Shown piece by piece: positions 49,681-60,634 of a stretch of 64,000 nucleotides of DNA. Source of the DNA: Sympetrum striolatum. Taxonomy: Eukaryota; Arthropoda; Insecta; Odonata; Libellulidae. The stretch lies in the NCBI GenBank assembly GCA_947579665.1, contig CANPUZ010000032.1:248001-312000 (forward strand), given 5' to 3'. The notes under the pieces were generated by a model. It was not told the origin of the DNA. It saw nothing but the letters and a program-made list of their open reading frames with translations, and searched no databases. The first letter of the stretch is position 1, and each line of letters starts with the position of its first letter. A program made the translations under genes and the position numbers.

Positions 49681-50145
49681 TTATCATGGCGTATGAAAAT
49701 AGGATCGTAAACAAACTTGTTTTCGATTCAAACAATGGTTGTTGCCATAGATTTAATTTTCAAAATGAGGAGAAAAAAACGTAAAAAAATTGGCGTTCAA
49801 ACTAAGATTTTGCGAATTTCGTGCAGGAAAGTTAAAATCGGTCGCAAGAAAAGTAAATTTTAATCTTTTAGACGTAACACAGACCAGGTCCTACTGCTTT
49901 ACGATTAAGTTTTCATAATTTAATTAACGAAAGAAATTTTCTCTGTATGGCCATTTTTCGTTTTCCCCGTTTAAATGCATTGAAAAATATAATCGTGTCT
50001 GGGCTCAATCCTAGGTCAAAATCTGAGAATTTTCGATTTTTTCCCAACTCGACTGTTAATTATAACTCCCTCCCGAAAATTTCAGCCTTCTAGCCCGATT
50101 AAAAATGCCCAGGATTTTGTGTCAATCAGTAGGATTTGCAGCTTT
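49681..50145. other. Right part of copy 30, no gene
   Basis: It contains CCCCGTTTAAATGCATTG (49966-49983), a word found in m1, and a degenerate box GGGCTCAATCCTAGG near 50001. Their order and spacing differ from the monomers, so homology is unproven. Confidence 0.35.
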
Positions 50146-50153
50146 ATATATAG

Positions 50154-50313
50154 TAATGAATCCGGAGAAGCATCTATATCTATTATATATATATAGATGC
50201 TTCTCCGGATTCATTCATATATCTATTATATAAAGATGCTTCTCCGGATTCATTCATATATCTATTATATATAGATGCTTCTCCGGATTCATTCATGTAT
50301 CCATATATATATA
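50154..50313. repeat. Stack of one minus and three plus 5' modules
   Basis: The minus module at 50154-50178 is followed by three plus alpha modules starting TC at 50179, 50222 and 50261, each separated by only CATTCATA. The third continues into microsatellite where minus copy 31 is inserted. Three plus alpha bodies without their own module (copies 32, 33, 34) lie just downstream. Confidence 0.85.
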
Positions 50314-51357
50314 CGAGTAAAATGTAGCTTGCATACTGCAAGCAGATTGACAACACTAATTTCATAACGGCATTATATCGGGACGGTCCCGGAAAGGAAA
50401 AAAAGGATTGAAAATATTCTTAAAATTCGCTTCAATTTAACCGTTTGGCATCGAACCCGGGTCTTATTGGTGAAATTTCTAAATACATGTGAAAACTCAA
50501 GCAGAAATATTGGCTGCAACTGCCTCAAACGAAGACCTACTTTCACGAATGTTAATAGCTCTCTGGATTCGAACCAAGGACGATCTAGGAAATATAAAAT
50601 GTGTTTTCGAAATGTATCTATAAGTTCTATATATATGCCTAATTTCAAGTTTTAATATTATTGGGAAGGGGTTCAAAATAATTCTTAAAAATCGGATCAG
50701 TGACTGATTGTAGAGACGCCTGGTATCGAACCCTGGACGTATTGGAAGCTGTAAATGCACAAAATGACTTGCTAGGACTTGATCTAATTTCATACAAAGT
50801 TTGAAGTCGATATCATACCGGGAAGTACCTAAAATGTGTTTCTGTTATCCCCATAAGAAATGCATTGTGGAGAGCAAATGGCCCTCTAGGATCGAACCAA
50901 GGACCCTCAGCGAATATGTAAAATTTTAGTATGAAATATATTTATGATTTCTAACCCCATGCCAAATTTCAAGTTTCCATGCCTTCGGAAAGGGGTCCAA
51001 AAAAAATCTTAAAAATCGCCACAACGCATTTTAAACGGCCGATTTTTGCCCCGACCTAGCATCGAACCCAGAATTTTTTCTGTTAAACCCATTTATGTTT
51101 TCGATAGATCATGTTCATATATATAGGCTCCTTGAGTTTTAATTCTCTACCTATACGGGAAGTATTTTTTTTTAATTCCAAAAACTCAAAGCAATGCATT
51201 TAAACGGGAAAAATCGGGACTTTGGGGCCCTCTGGAATCGAACCCATGACACTGAGGTTCAAAATCGCAATTTTTCTGGAGGTTATACGTTATGGCCAAT
51301 GTGTCGTAAAAATTTCAAGCCATTGACGCTAGTGGTTTAGCCTGTGACTTTGTATCC
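50314..51357 (-). mobile_element. Copy 31, type I alpha
   Basis: Sister of plus copy 14, sharing the shortened leader between m6 and m5a and the variant box near 50725 (TATCGAACCCTGG). Slightly short (1044 bp). A minus module follows at 51385-51425. Confidence 0.87.
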
Positions 51358-51433
51358 TCTCTATATATATATATATATATATGATATATGAATGAATCCG
51401 GAGAAGCATCTATATATAATAGATATATAGAGA

Positions 51434-52509
51434 GGATACAAACTCACAGCCTAAACCACAAGAGAGATTGAGTTGAAATTTTTACGACATATTGGCCATA
51501 ACGTGTGACCTCCGGGAAAAAGCCGACTTTGAACCTCAGTGTCATGGGTTCGATTCCAGAAGGCCCCAAAGTCGCGATTTTGTCCGTAAGAATACATGGC
51601 TGGGATTTTCGAAAATTTTTTTGAGGCACATCCCGGAGAAGCAGAGAGTTGAAACTTGAGGGATCGCTAGATGCCATGCATAGCCAACGAAAATCAGAAA
51701 GACATCATCGATTATTGTCCTTGGTTCGATGCTAGGCCGGGGCAAAAATCGGCCGTTTAAAATGCATTGCGGCGATTTTGAAGATTTTTTTTGGACCCCT
51801 TCCCGATGGCATAGAAACTTGAAATTCAACATGAGGTTAGATATCATAAATATGTCTCATAATCAAATTTTACATATTTGCTTATGGTCCTTGGTTCGAT
51901 CCCAGAGGGACATTTATATTCCTCAATGCCTTTCTTACGGAGATAACGGAAACAAAATTTAGGTACTTTCCGTTATGCTATCGACTTCAAACTTTGCAGG
52001 ATACAAAAGCATGTCTTTACAAATCAAACCCTGCATTCACAGCTTACAATATGTCCTGGGTTCGACACCAGGTGTCTCTGAAATCAGAAGTTGATCCGAT
52101 ATTTAGTAATTATTTTGAAAGCTTTCCCAATAATATAGAAACATGAAATTCGGCATATAGATAGAGTTCATAAATAACTTTCAGAAGTATGTTTAAGATT
52201 TCCAAGATTGTCCTTGGTTCGAATCCAGAGAGCCATTTACATTCGTGAAAATTAGAACGTCTTTTGAGGCAGTTGCAGGCAATATTTCTGCTTGAATTTT
52301 CACACATAGTTAGAGATGGTGATGTTCTATTGTGCTGCATAGTAAGTTCACAGTAAAGACCCGGGTTCGATGCCAGACGATGAAGTTTCAGCGAATTTTA
52401 AGAAAAATTTCAATCCTTTTTTTTTTCTTTTGAGGACCGTCCCGATATGATGCCGATATGAAATTAGTATTGCCGATCTGCTTGCAGTATGAAAGCTACA
52501 TTTTACTCG
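51434..52509 (+). mobile_element. Copy 32, type I alpha, innermost of a three-deep nest
   Basis: Six boxes are intact. Its 5' module is inferred to be the one at 50261, separated by inserted copy 31. The hairpin is damaged (GCTTGCAGTATGAAAGC), breaking one stem pair. Confidence 0.85.
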
Positions 52510-52529
52510 TATACCTATATAGATAGATA

Positions 52530-53630
52530 GGATACAAATTCACAGCCTAAACTACAAGCGTCATTGATCTGAAATTTTTATGACATATTGGCCATAACGT
52601 GAAACCCCCAGGAAAAAAGAGACTTTGATCCTCAGTGTCATAGGTTCGATTCCAGATGGCCCCAAAGTCCCGATTTTTCCCGTTTGAATGCATTGCCGTG
52701 ATTTTCGGGAATTAAAAAAAAATACTTTCCGGATAGGTAGAGAAGTAAAACTCAAGGTGCCTATATTTATGGTCTTGGACTTTCGAAAACATCAATGAAT
52801 TTTACAAAAGTTATCCTGGGTTCGATGCTAGGACGATGCAAAGATCTGCCCTTTAAAATACATGGGAGCCGTTTTTCATTATTTTTTTAGATGCACTTAT
52901 CGAAATGATAGGATGTTCGTGCTTGGCTGGAAGATGTATGGTACGAATAAGTTTTAGAAAAAAATTTTCATAAGACCGTACTGTTCCTGGGTTCGAAGCC
53001 AGAGCACAATAACGTTTCTCTCATAAGGAATATAAAGGAAAAGTAGGACGTCATTTGAGGCAGTTGTAACCAATATTTCTGCTTGAATTTGCATACGCGG
53101 TTAGAGATGGTGTTTTTTTGTTGTGCTGCATAGAAAGTATTGCCTGAAAGACCCGGGTTCGATGCCGGGCGGTAAAAATATCCCCCATATATAACACTAT
53201 GGGGTATCTTTTCATAATTTTTTTATGCATTTATCGATATGTAAGGGAGCTCTTGCTTAGATGGAAGATGTATATTAACACTTTGTTTATGAAAAAAAAT
53301 AGATAAGACCATGCTGTTCCTGGGTTCGATGCCAGAGCACATTATAATTTCTCAAATAAGGAGTGTATGTGAATAGTAGGACGTCGTTTGAGGTAGTTGC
53401 ACCTAATAGTTTTGCTTGAATTTTCACACATAGTTTGATATGGTAATCTTCTATTTTGCTGCATAGTAAGTACACCAGGAAGACCGGGGTTCGCTGCCAG
53501 GCGATTAAATTGCAGCGAATTCTACGAATATTTTGAATTTTTTTTTCTTTTGATGTCCGTCCCGATATGATGCCAATATGAAATTAGTGTTGTCGATCTG
53601 CTTGCAGTATGCAAGCAACATTTTACTCGT
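52530..53630 (+). mobile_element. Copy 33, type II alpha, recent subfamily
   Basis: Near-identical to copy 12, and inverse to copies 27 and 28; same m6 box GGGGTTCGCTGCC. No adjacent module: the one at 50222 is the likely partner. Confidence 0.88.
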
Positions 53631-53660
53631 ATCATATATATATATATATATATATAGAGA

Positions 53661-54736
53661 GGATACAAAGTCACAGGCCAAACCACTAGCGTCAATGGCT
53701 TGAAATTTTTACGACATATTGGCCATAACGTATAACCTCCAGAAAAATTGCGATTTTGAACCTAGGTGTCATGGGTTCGATTCCAGAGGGCCCCAAAGTC
53801 CCGATTTTTCCCGTTTAAATGCATTGCTTTGATTTTCGGGAATTAAAAAAAAATACTTCCCGGATAGGTAGAGAATCGGAACTCTAGGAACCTTTATATA
53901 TGGTCATCATCTATCGAAAACATAAATGAGTTTTACGGAAAATATCCTGGGTTCGATGCTAGGTCGAGGCAAAAATCGGCCGTTTAAAATGTATTGTGGC
54001 GTATTTTAAGATTTTTTTTGGACCCCTTCCCGATGTCATGGAAACTTGAAATTCGGCATGGAGTTGGAGATTATAAATATATTTCATAATCAAATTTTAC
54101 ACATTCGCTGATGGTCCTTGGTTCGATCCCAGGGCGCCATTTACATTTCTCAATGCATTTCTTATGGAGATAACGGAAACAAATTTTAGGTTCTTCCCGG
54201 CATGCTATCGACTTAAAACTTAGCGTGATAGAAGAACCAGTCTTAACAAATCAAACTATGCATTCATAGCTATCAATGTGTCCTGGGTTCGACACCAGGT
54301 GTCTCTGCAATCAGAAGTTGATCCGATTTTTAGGAATTATTTTGAAACCTTTCCTTATAAAATAGAAACTTGAAATTCGTCATATAGATTGAGATCATTA
54401 ATAACTTTCAGAAACATTTTTTAAATTTCCATGATCGTACTTGGTTCGAGTCCCGAGAGCCATTTACATTCGTGAACATTAGAGCGTCTTTTGAGGCAGT
54501 TATAGCCAATATTTCTGCTTGAATTTTCACACATAGTTAGAGATGGTGATCTACTATTGTGTTTCATAGTAGGTTTACCAGTAAGACCCGGGTTCGATGC
54601 CAGACGATGAAATTTCAGCGGATTTTAAGAAAAAATTAAATCCATTTTTTTTTCTTTTGAGGACCGTCCCGATATGATGCCGATATGAAATTAGTATTGC
54701 CGATCTGCTTGCAGTATGCAAGCTACATTTTACTCG
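53661..54736 (+). mobile_element. Copy 34, type I alpha
   Basis: Type I order is complete. The m3a box reads TGGTTCGATCCCAGGGCGCC. No adjacent module: the one at 50179 is the likely partner. Confidence 0.87.
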
Positions 54737-54737
54737 T

Positions 54738-55871
54738 ATCTATTATATATAGACGCTTCTCCGGATATACCTATAAGTTATATATATATATATAGGGGAT
54801 CAAAAGTCTAACCATGTTCCACAAGTGCCAACGACTTGAAATTTTTACGACGTATTGGCCATAACGTGTAACATCCAGAAAAAATCCGACTTTGAACCTC
54901 GGTGTCATGGGTTCGATTCCAGTAGGCCCCAAATTCGTGATTTTGTCCATAAGGATACATGGTGGGAATTTTTGAAAATTTTTTTGAGGCACTTCCCGGA
55001 AAAGTAGAGAGTTGAAATTCGAGGGACCGCTTGATGCCGTGCATATCTAAAAGAAACCATAAAGACATCTACGAATATTATCCTTGGTTCGATGCTAGGT
55101 CGGGGCAAAAATCGGCCGTTTAAAATGCATTGTGGCGATTTTTAAGATTTTTTTTGGACCCTTTTCCGATATCATAGAAACTTGAAATTCCGTATAAGGT
55201 TAGATACCATAAAAGTATTTCATAATCAAATTTTACATATTCGCTGATGGTCCTTGGTTCGATCCCAGAGGGACATTTAAATTCCTCAATGCATTTGTTA
55301 CGGAGATAACGGAAACAAATTTTAGGTATTTGCCGACACGATATCGACTTCAAACATTGCATATAAAAAGATCAAGTCCATACAAATCAAACAGTGCATT
55401 CACAGCTATCAATGTGTCCTGGGTTCGACACCAGGTGTCTCTGCAATCAGAAGTTGATCCGATTTTTAGGAATTATTTTGAAACCTTTCCCAATAATATA
55501 GAAACTTGAAATTCGGCATATAGATAGAGATCATAACTTAAATTCTGAAACATATTTTAGATTTCCAAGATCGTCCTTGGTTCGAATCCAGAGAGCCATT
55601 TAAATTCGTGAAAATTAGAACGTCTTTTGAGGCAGTTGTAGCCCATATTTCTGCTTGAATTTTCACACATAGTTAGAGATGGTGATCTTCTATTGTGGTG
55701 CTTAGTGAGTCTCACCAGAAAGACCCGGGTTCGATGCCAGACGATGGAATTTCAGGGAATTTTAAGAAAAATTTCAATCTATTTTTTTCGTTTGATGGCC
55801 GTCCCGATATGATGCCGACATGAAAATATTGTTGTCGATCTGCTTGCAGTATGCAAGCAACATTTTACTCG
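54738..55871 (+). mobile_element. Copy 35, type I beta, with own 5' module
   Basis: Beta module (54738-54773, ...GACGCTTCTCCGGATATACC), short TA microsatellite, flank GGGGATCAAAAGTC from 54795, six boxes, hairpin and CTCG. Confidence 0.87.
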
Positions 55872-55872
55872 T

Positions 55873-57004
55873 AATAGATATATAGACGCTTCTCCGGATA
55901 TACCTATAAGTTATATATATATATATAGGGGATCAAAAGTCTAACCATGTTCCACAAGTGCCACCGACTTGAAATTTTTACGACCTTATGGCCATGACGT
56001 GTAACCTCCAGGAAAAAGCCGACATTGTACCTCGGTGTCATGGGTTCGATTCCAGAAGGCCCCAAAGTCGCGATTTTGTCCATAAGAATACATGGCAGGT
56101 ATTTTTGAAAATTTTTTTGAGGCACTTCCCGGAAAAGCAGAGATTTGAAATTCAAGGGATCGCTAGATGCCATGCATATCAAAAGGAAACCATAAAGACA
56201 TCTACGAATATTATCCTTGGTTCGATGCTAGGTCGGGGCAAAAATCGGCTGTTTAAAATGCATTGTGGCGATTTTTAAGATTTTTTTTGGACCATTTTCC
56301 GATTGCATAGAAACTTGAAATTCGGTATGAGGTTAGATACCATAAAAATATATCATAATCGAATTTTACATATTCACTGATGGTCCTTGGTTCGATCCCA
56401 GAGGGACATTTAAATTCTTCAATGCATTTCTTACAGAGATAACGGAGTCAAATTTAGGTACTTCCCGGCACGATATCGACTTCAAACTTTGCAGATAGAA
56501 AGATAAAGTCCATACAAATCAAACAGTGCATTCACAGCTATCAATGTGTCCTGGGTTCGACACCAGGTGTCTCTGCAATCAGAAGTTGATCCGATTTTTA
56601 GGAATTATTTTGAAACCTTTGCCAATAATATAGAAACTTCAAATTTGGCATATAAATAGAGATCATAAATAACTTTCAGAAACATTTTTTAGATTTCCTA
56701 GATCGTCCTTGGTTCGAATCCAGAGAGCCATTTAAATTCGTGAAAATTAGAACGTCTTTTGAGGCAGTTGTAGCCCATATTTCTGCTTGAATTTTCACAC
56801 ATAGTTAGAGATGGTGATCTTTTATTGTGCTGCATTGTAAGTTCACCAGTAAGACCCAGGTTCGATGCCAGACGATGAAATTTCAGCGAATTTTAAGAAT
56901 ATTTTCAATCCTTTTTTTTTTCTTTTGAGGACCGTCCCGATATGATGCCGATATGAAAATAGTATTGCCGATCTGCTTGCAGTATGCAAGCTACATTTTA
57001 CTCG
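55873..57004 (+). mobile_element. Copy 36, type I beta, with own 5' module
   Basis: Beta module 55873-55907, flank from 55928. It shares many variants with copy 35 (tandem neighbours, offset about 1133 bp) and with minus copy 24. Confidence 0.87.
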
Positions 57005-57072
57005 TATATAATAGATATGAATGAATCCGGAGAAGCATCTATATATAATAGATAGACGCTTCTCCGGATATA

Positions 57073-57110
<38 letters not shown>

Positions 57111-57197
57111 TTATATATAAGGGATCAAAATTCTAACCATGTTCCACAAGTGCCAATGCCTTGAAATTTTTACGACATATTGGCCATAACGTGTTAT
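57005..57197 (+). mobile_element. Copy 37, beta, 5' end only: right edge of the array
   Basis: A minus alpha module, a plus beta module (57045-57075), a long (TA)n run, then the beta flank GGGATCAAAATTCTAACC up to GGCCATAACGTG, after which homology stops in m1's leader. Everything 3' of this is non-array sequence. Confidence 0.8.
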
Positions 57198-57540
57198 CTC
57201 TATCTAAGCCAACTCTCTCAACGACCTCCTTCCCAATCACGTCCCCCGACCCCCAACCCTTACGCCCTAACTTCAGACTCCCTCCCTCAACAACCTCACA
57301 GGATGTTTTCCCACGACGACCTCCCCCCGACGTCCTCATCGGACGCTTACCCCCGAGGACCTCCCCGTTTGCCTTACCCCTGGCTTATCTCGACGCTTTC
57401 CCCATAGCCCACCCCTAAACCCACCTCCCCACGAGTTCGCCCGACTTTACCTTTATTTATTTTGCCTGGAGCAGATGAGGCCTATTGCCCCTCTTCTCTC
57501 CCCGTGTATGCTCTTTTGAGCAAAATACAAAATTAATACA
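57198..57540. other. GC-rich tract at the array edge
   Basis: 57198-57425 is C-rich on the plus strand (runs such as CGACCTCCCCCCGACGTCC) in an otherwise AT-rich window. Next comes a stretch that on the minus strand reads GCAATAGGCCTCATCTGC then AAATAAATAAAGG, reminiscent of a LINE 3' end. No coding assignment. The open frames here are compositional. Confidence 0.4.
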
Positions 57541-57938
57541 TTGATAGTTACATACATAAATAATTACATACTCAAATAATCACCTTACATGACAGTTATA
57601 AATACATAATGAAGATTAAATATACATATATAGTATATAGATTCCAAATTCGTTAAGAATCAGAAAGATTGGGGAGATGGACCAAAATATATAATTGATA
57701 ATTTTATGCGTTGATAAATAAAGGAGTAACATCATTGAAAATGGAATAAACACATAATTGATGAATGAAATATAACAACAAATTGTTCTTTTACGTGCAT
57801 CACCATGAGTCCATTGAAGAAAAAACTTAATAATGGTTAAATGATATAAGTAGAAATAAGTCCATTGATTTGTTCAAAGTGTGATTCAATAAATAGTTAA
57901 GTTAATAAGTTAACTTCACGGTTCACTTTCACTTCACT

Positions 57939-58139
57939 TCATAAGTCACGTTTTTTATTCCTCAAGGAAGTGTTTATTTTGCTCTTCCCCGGTAAAAATT
58001 CATCCTGACGCAGACGCCATCCCTCGTCGGACTTCGAACTCAGTCTCCTGAAGATGTCCTCCAACGCCGTTCCTCGAGGCAAAATAACATGTCTATTATT
58101 CACCAAGAACAAAACATAGTCGATGACAACACATTCACG
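57939..58139 (-). CDS. Unidentified minus-strand open frame, possible exon
   Basis: 67 codons are open without an ATG, containing VVIDYVLFLVNNRHVILPRG, then ALEDIFRRLSSKSDEGWRL and DEFLPGKSKIN, ending in TGA at 57939-57941. Amino-acid content is protein-like and base composition richer in GC than its surroundings. I do not recognise a family. It could be a terminal exon of a host gene or a fragment of a transposon protein. Confidence 0.35.
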   Translation of the reverse strand, partial: RECVVIDYVLFLVNNRHVILPRGTALEDIFRRLSSKSDEGWRLRQDEFLPGKSKINTSLRNKKRDL

Positions 58140-58199
58140 TCAACTCCGGTAACGTAATCCCGGAACGGTATAAGCGGAGGCCACGCAAAGAACTACAGC

Positions 58200-59039
58200 G
58201 AATTGCATGTTTGTTATAACGCAATATTATTTATCGTATAAACTCAATAAGCAAAATGTGAAATTGGAGAAATTATCCTATTTCGCTATTATGTATCTTT
58301 ACTAAATATTTTAATTGAGGTACATATATTATACCACATTTAGGATGAATTTATATAAAACCTAATTGAATATATAATAAGCGTGATTTACCGGAACAAA
58401 TAAAAGCGACAGGTATGTGCGAAGAACATTTATGATATTGAATACATGAAAGTTTAACCGACGAAGATTTTTGTATTGTGCTTTTTTTGATAATAAATTG
58501 ATTTTTATTATTTAACCTGAAAACGAAGTTAGGCTTCATTTTTTCCGTCGAGTAGAGCACAAATTATAAATTTAACAATGCGATTAAAAATATGGGTATT
58601 TTTCTCCACTAAAGCGACAAAGGAATTTAAGAGGGAAATTTTGAAATTCAAAAAATGCCGAAAGCTTGGGAGATTTTACGATGCATTGTTATCATAATTG
58701 CGGGTGTCCTACACTGCAGTGCATGAAGCTGGGGAAACCTCATTAAAAACGATATTAACGTCTTAAAACTCCTTCGTTATTTCTTTGCATTAACATGCTT
58801 AAGTTGGAAATTGTTTAAAGCCGCAAATATGAAATGCCAAGGAGTTCAAAACGGCGTGAACTTTAAGAAACTCTCTTCATCTTAATCAAACTGTCTGATT
58901 AGTGATTGATTACTTAAATAATGAATTCAGACTAATAAGTAAAAAACATTATTGGAAATCATTAATTATTTCTACTTTAACAATACCCAGGCGTGCTTCA
59001 TGATCTATGGGACAGTTGAATATCCTTTAAAGTTTACTC
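58200..59039. other. AT-rich DNA, third partial copy of the tandem unit
   Basis: About 58735-58860 (CTTCGTTATTTCTTTGC, ATGCTTAAGTTGGAAATTG, GGAGTTCAAA) matches 59165-59290 and 60785-60900 in order. Otherwise no gene is seen; the 58351-58560 open frame looks accidental. Confidence 0.5.
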
Positions 59040-60210
59040 TGAGATCAAAGGAAAAACAATAAAGAATCATAAAATTAGAGATTCTTGCGGAAGTTAACGG
59101 ATAAATATAGCTACAAATCCGAATAATGATTACTAATTTTCAATTTCAATTGAATTCATTGAAGCTAAAGGATCCACAATTAAAACAATACTAATCATCT
59201 GTATGATCCTTCGTCGTCTTTATGTATGCATATGCTTAAGTTTTAAATTATTGTTAACCGGCAACGTATCGTACAATGCAAAGTAGTTCAAACTTACTTT
59301 AACTATCTATCCATCACAAACGAACAGTAGGCAGTGGGATTAGTGAGGAAAAAGGATAGATATGCTACCCGAATTTTTCTATGAGATCATCGATATCTAA
59401 AAATTTATAAAACAGTAATTACATAAGCTAAGAAGAGGAGTTATTCAAGCCTAACCTCACGCCATAGCTTCACTACAGACTCTTGGAACAATATAGGAAA
59501 CAAATTCAATTAAAGATGTTTTCAGTGTCAGAGATTATAAATGAAGAAAAAGACCTTGAACTTGTGAAAAGTATGCTCAACAATAAGGATTCATCCGTGG
59601 TAGTAATCTTCGTCATCTAATTATTCATTAATCGATGTGTGAATCGGCGATCGGTAACTTTGATTATAAATAAATATAAAAGTGACTCCACGTAAGTCAG
59701 GGATCTTTAGTTAGCTCTATTCAAGAATATGATACAAGCGAAATCAAGATTGAAACTCAATCACGTAAGGAATTGGAAACGTACTGCGTTGTTAAAAATA
59801 CAAGAGATGTTCCGCTCATTAAACATCATGCAGCAACGTTTTAAACTAAATAATGGCGTACTATTAGGTTAAAATATAATTTTAAAAGTACTAACCTTTA
59901 TTGGGAATCCGGAAGAGGTCATTTGATGACCCTTCGCTGGAGGAACGTTTTTTATTGCATCCGAGACACACGGAAGAATCATCACCCGGAATAGATGGAA
60001 CGAACTCCCTAAAAACATGAAAAAAGAAAAAAACGTGAATAAATTAAGCAGGTTATTCAATATTTACGGAAAATATAGTACGATGCGTGTATCAAAGAAA
60101 GCAGATGTTATTACCGATCTTAATGTCTTAAGACAAGGTACGATACAAAATCGAAGAAGTTTGGGAGATATCGCTTCGGAATTACAATCAATTCATTTGG
60201 GATAAAAAGC
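59040..60210. repeat. Degenerate tandem unit A
   Basis: Shared words with unit B occur in the same order: AAAACAATAAAGAATCATA (59053), TTCATCG-type words, ATCATCGATATCTAA (59389), TCATCCGTGG...TAATCTTCGTC (59590) and the exon candidate at 59896-60008. The offset to unit B is about 1.6 kb, rising to 1.9 kb after a roughly 300-bp insertion in B. Confidence 0.65.
59896..60008 (-). CDS. Exon candidate in tandem unit A
   Basis: On the minus strand a polypyrimidine tract (TTTTTTTCTTTTTTCATG) and TTTTTAG precede a 113-nt open stretch that ends AATAAAG followed by donor GTTAGT. The phase 1-1 reading gives EFVPSIPGDDSSVCLGCNKK and then RSSSEGSSNDLFRIPNK, with no stop. A symmetric-phase exon inside a duplicated unit is the classical situation for duplicated or alternative exons. 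No family recognised. Confidence 0.4.
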
Positions 60211-60634
60211 AGAGATATGTTGACTGAAATGTATCTAACATAAAACACTAAAGGCTGTTTATGGAATTCCAATTCATAATAATAATTTGGATTCACAAAA
60301 TAATTTTTTATGAATAAAAATATTACGTAATGCAAAAATATTACTCGTGAAAATGAAATCAAGGAAATATTGCTCAATTTCAATGCGTTGAGTAGTCTTA
60401 TAAGTTGTAACTTACTATAGTTCTAATTTGATTAATATTTCATGACTACGGCGGAGACACAATCTAACGGAGAAATCTTTGCGATAAAAATGTTATTTGA
60501 GAGTAGAGATAATTGACGACAAATCCATTTAACCGCATTTTATTGTTATAAAACATGAATGAATCCTACGTTAGCATTGATTAGTCGCGCCTCGTAAACT
60601 ACGAAAATCAAATATTCAGAATTGATCTGATTAG

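Larger units (their letters stand above)
45962..50178 (-). mobile_element. Copy 30, large divergent relative
   Basis: It begins ACTAGTAAATGGGTGCTTGC with hairpin GCTTGCAAACTGCAAGC, the same plan as ACGAGTAAAATGTTGCTTGC of the family but clearly diverged. It ends at a regular minus alpha module (50154-50178). The 4.2-kb interior has no B-box monomers. It holds a 1.2-1.4-kb tandem duplication, a TIR element and non-coding AT-rich DNA. It could be a deletion derivative of a bigger Helitron or a chance joining of two ends. Confidence 0.45.

Noticed and set aside
57290..57370. Hammerhead-like words (CCGATGAGGACG) on the minus strand in the GC-rich tract
   Set aside because: The CUGANGA, GAAA and GUH boxes do not occur in the required order and spacing.
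57133..57418. Overlapping proline-rich and glycine-rich frames on both strands
   Set aside because: All frames of a C-rich tract look open; no motif, and part of the sequence is the array flank.
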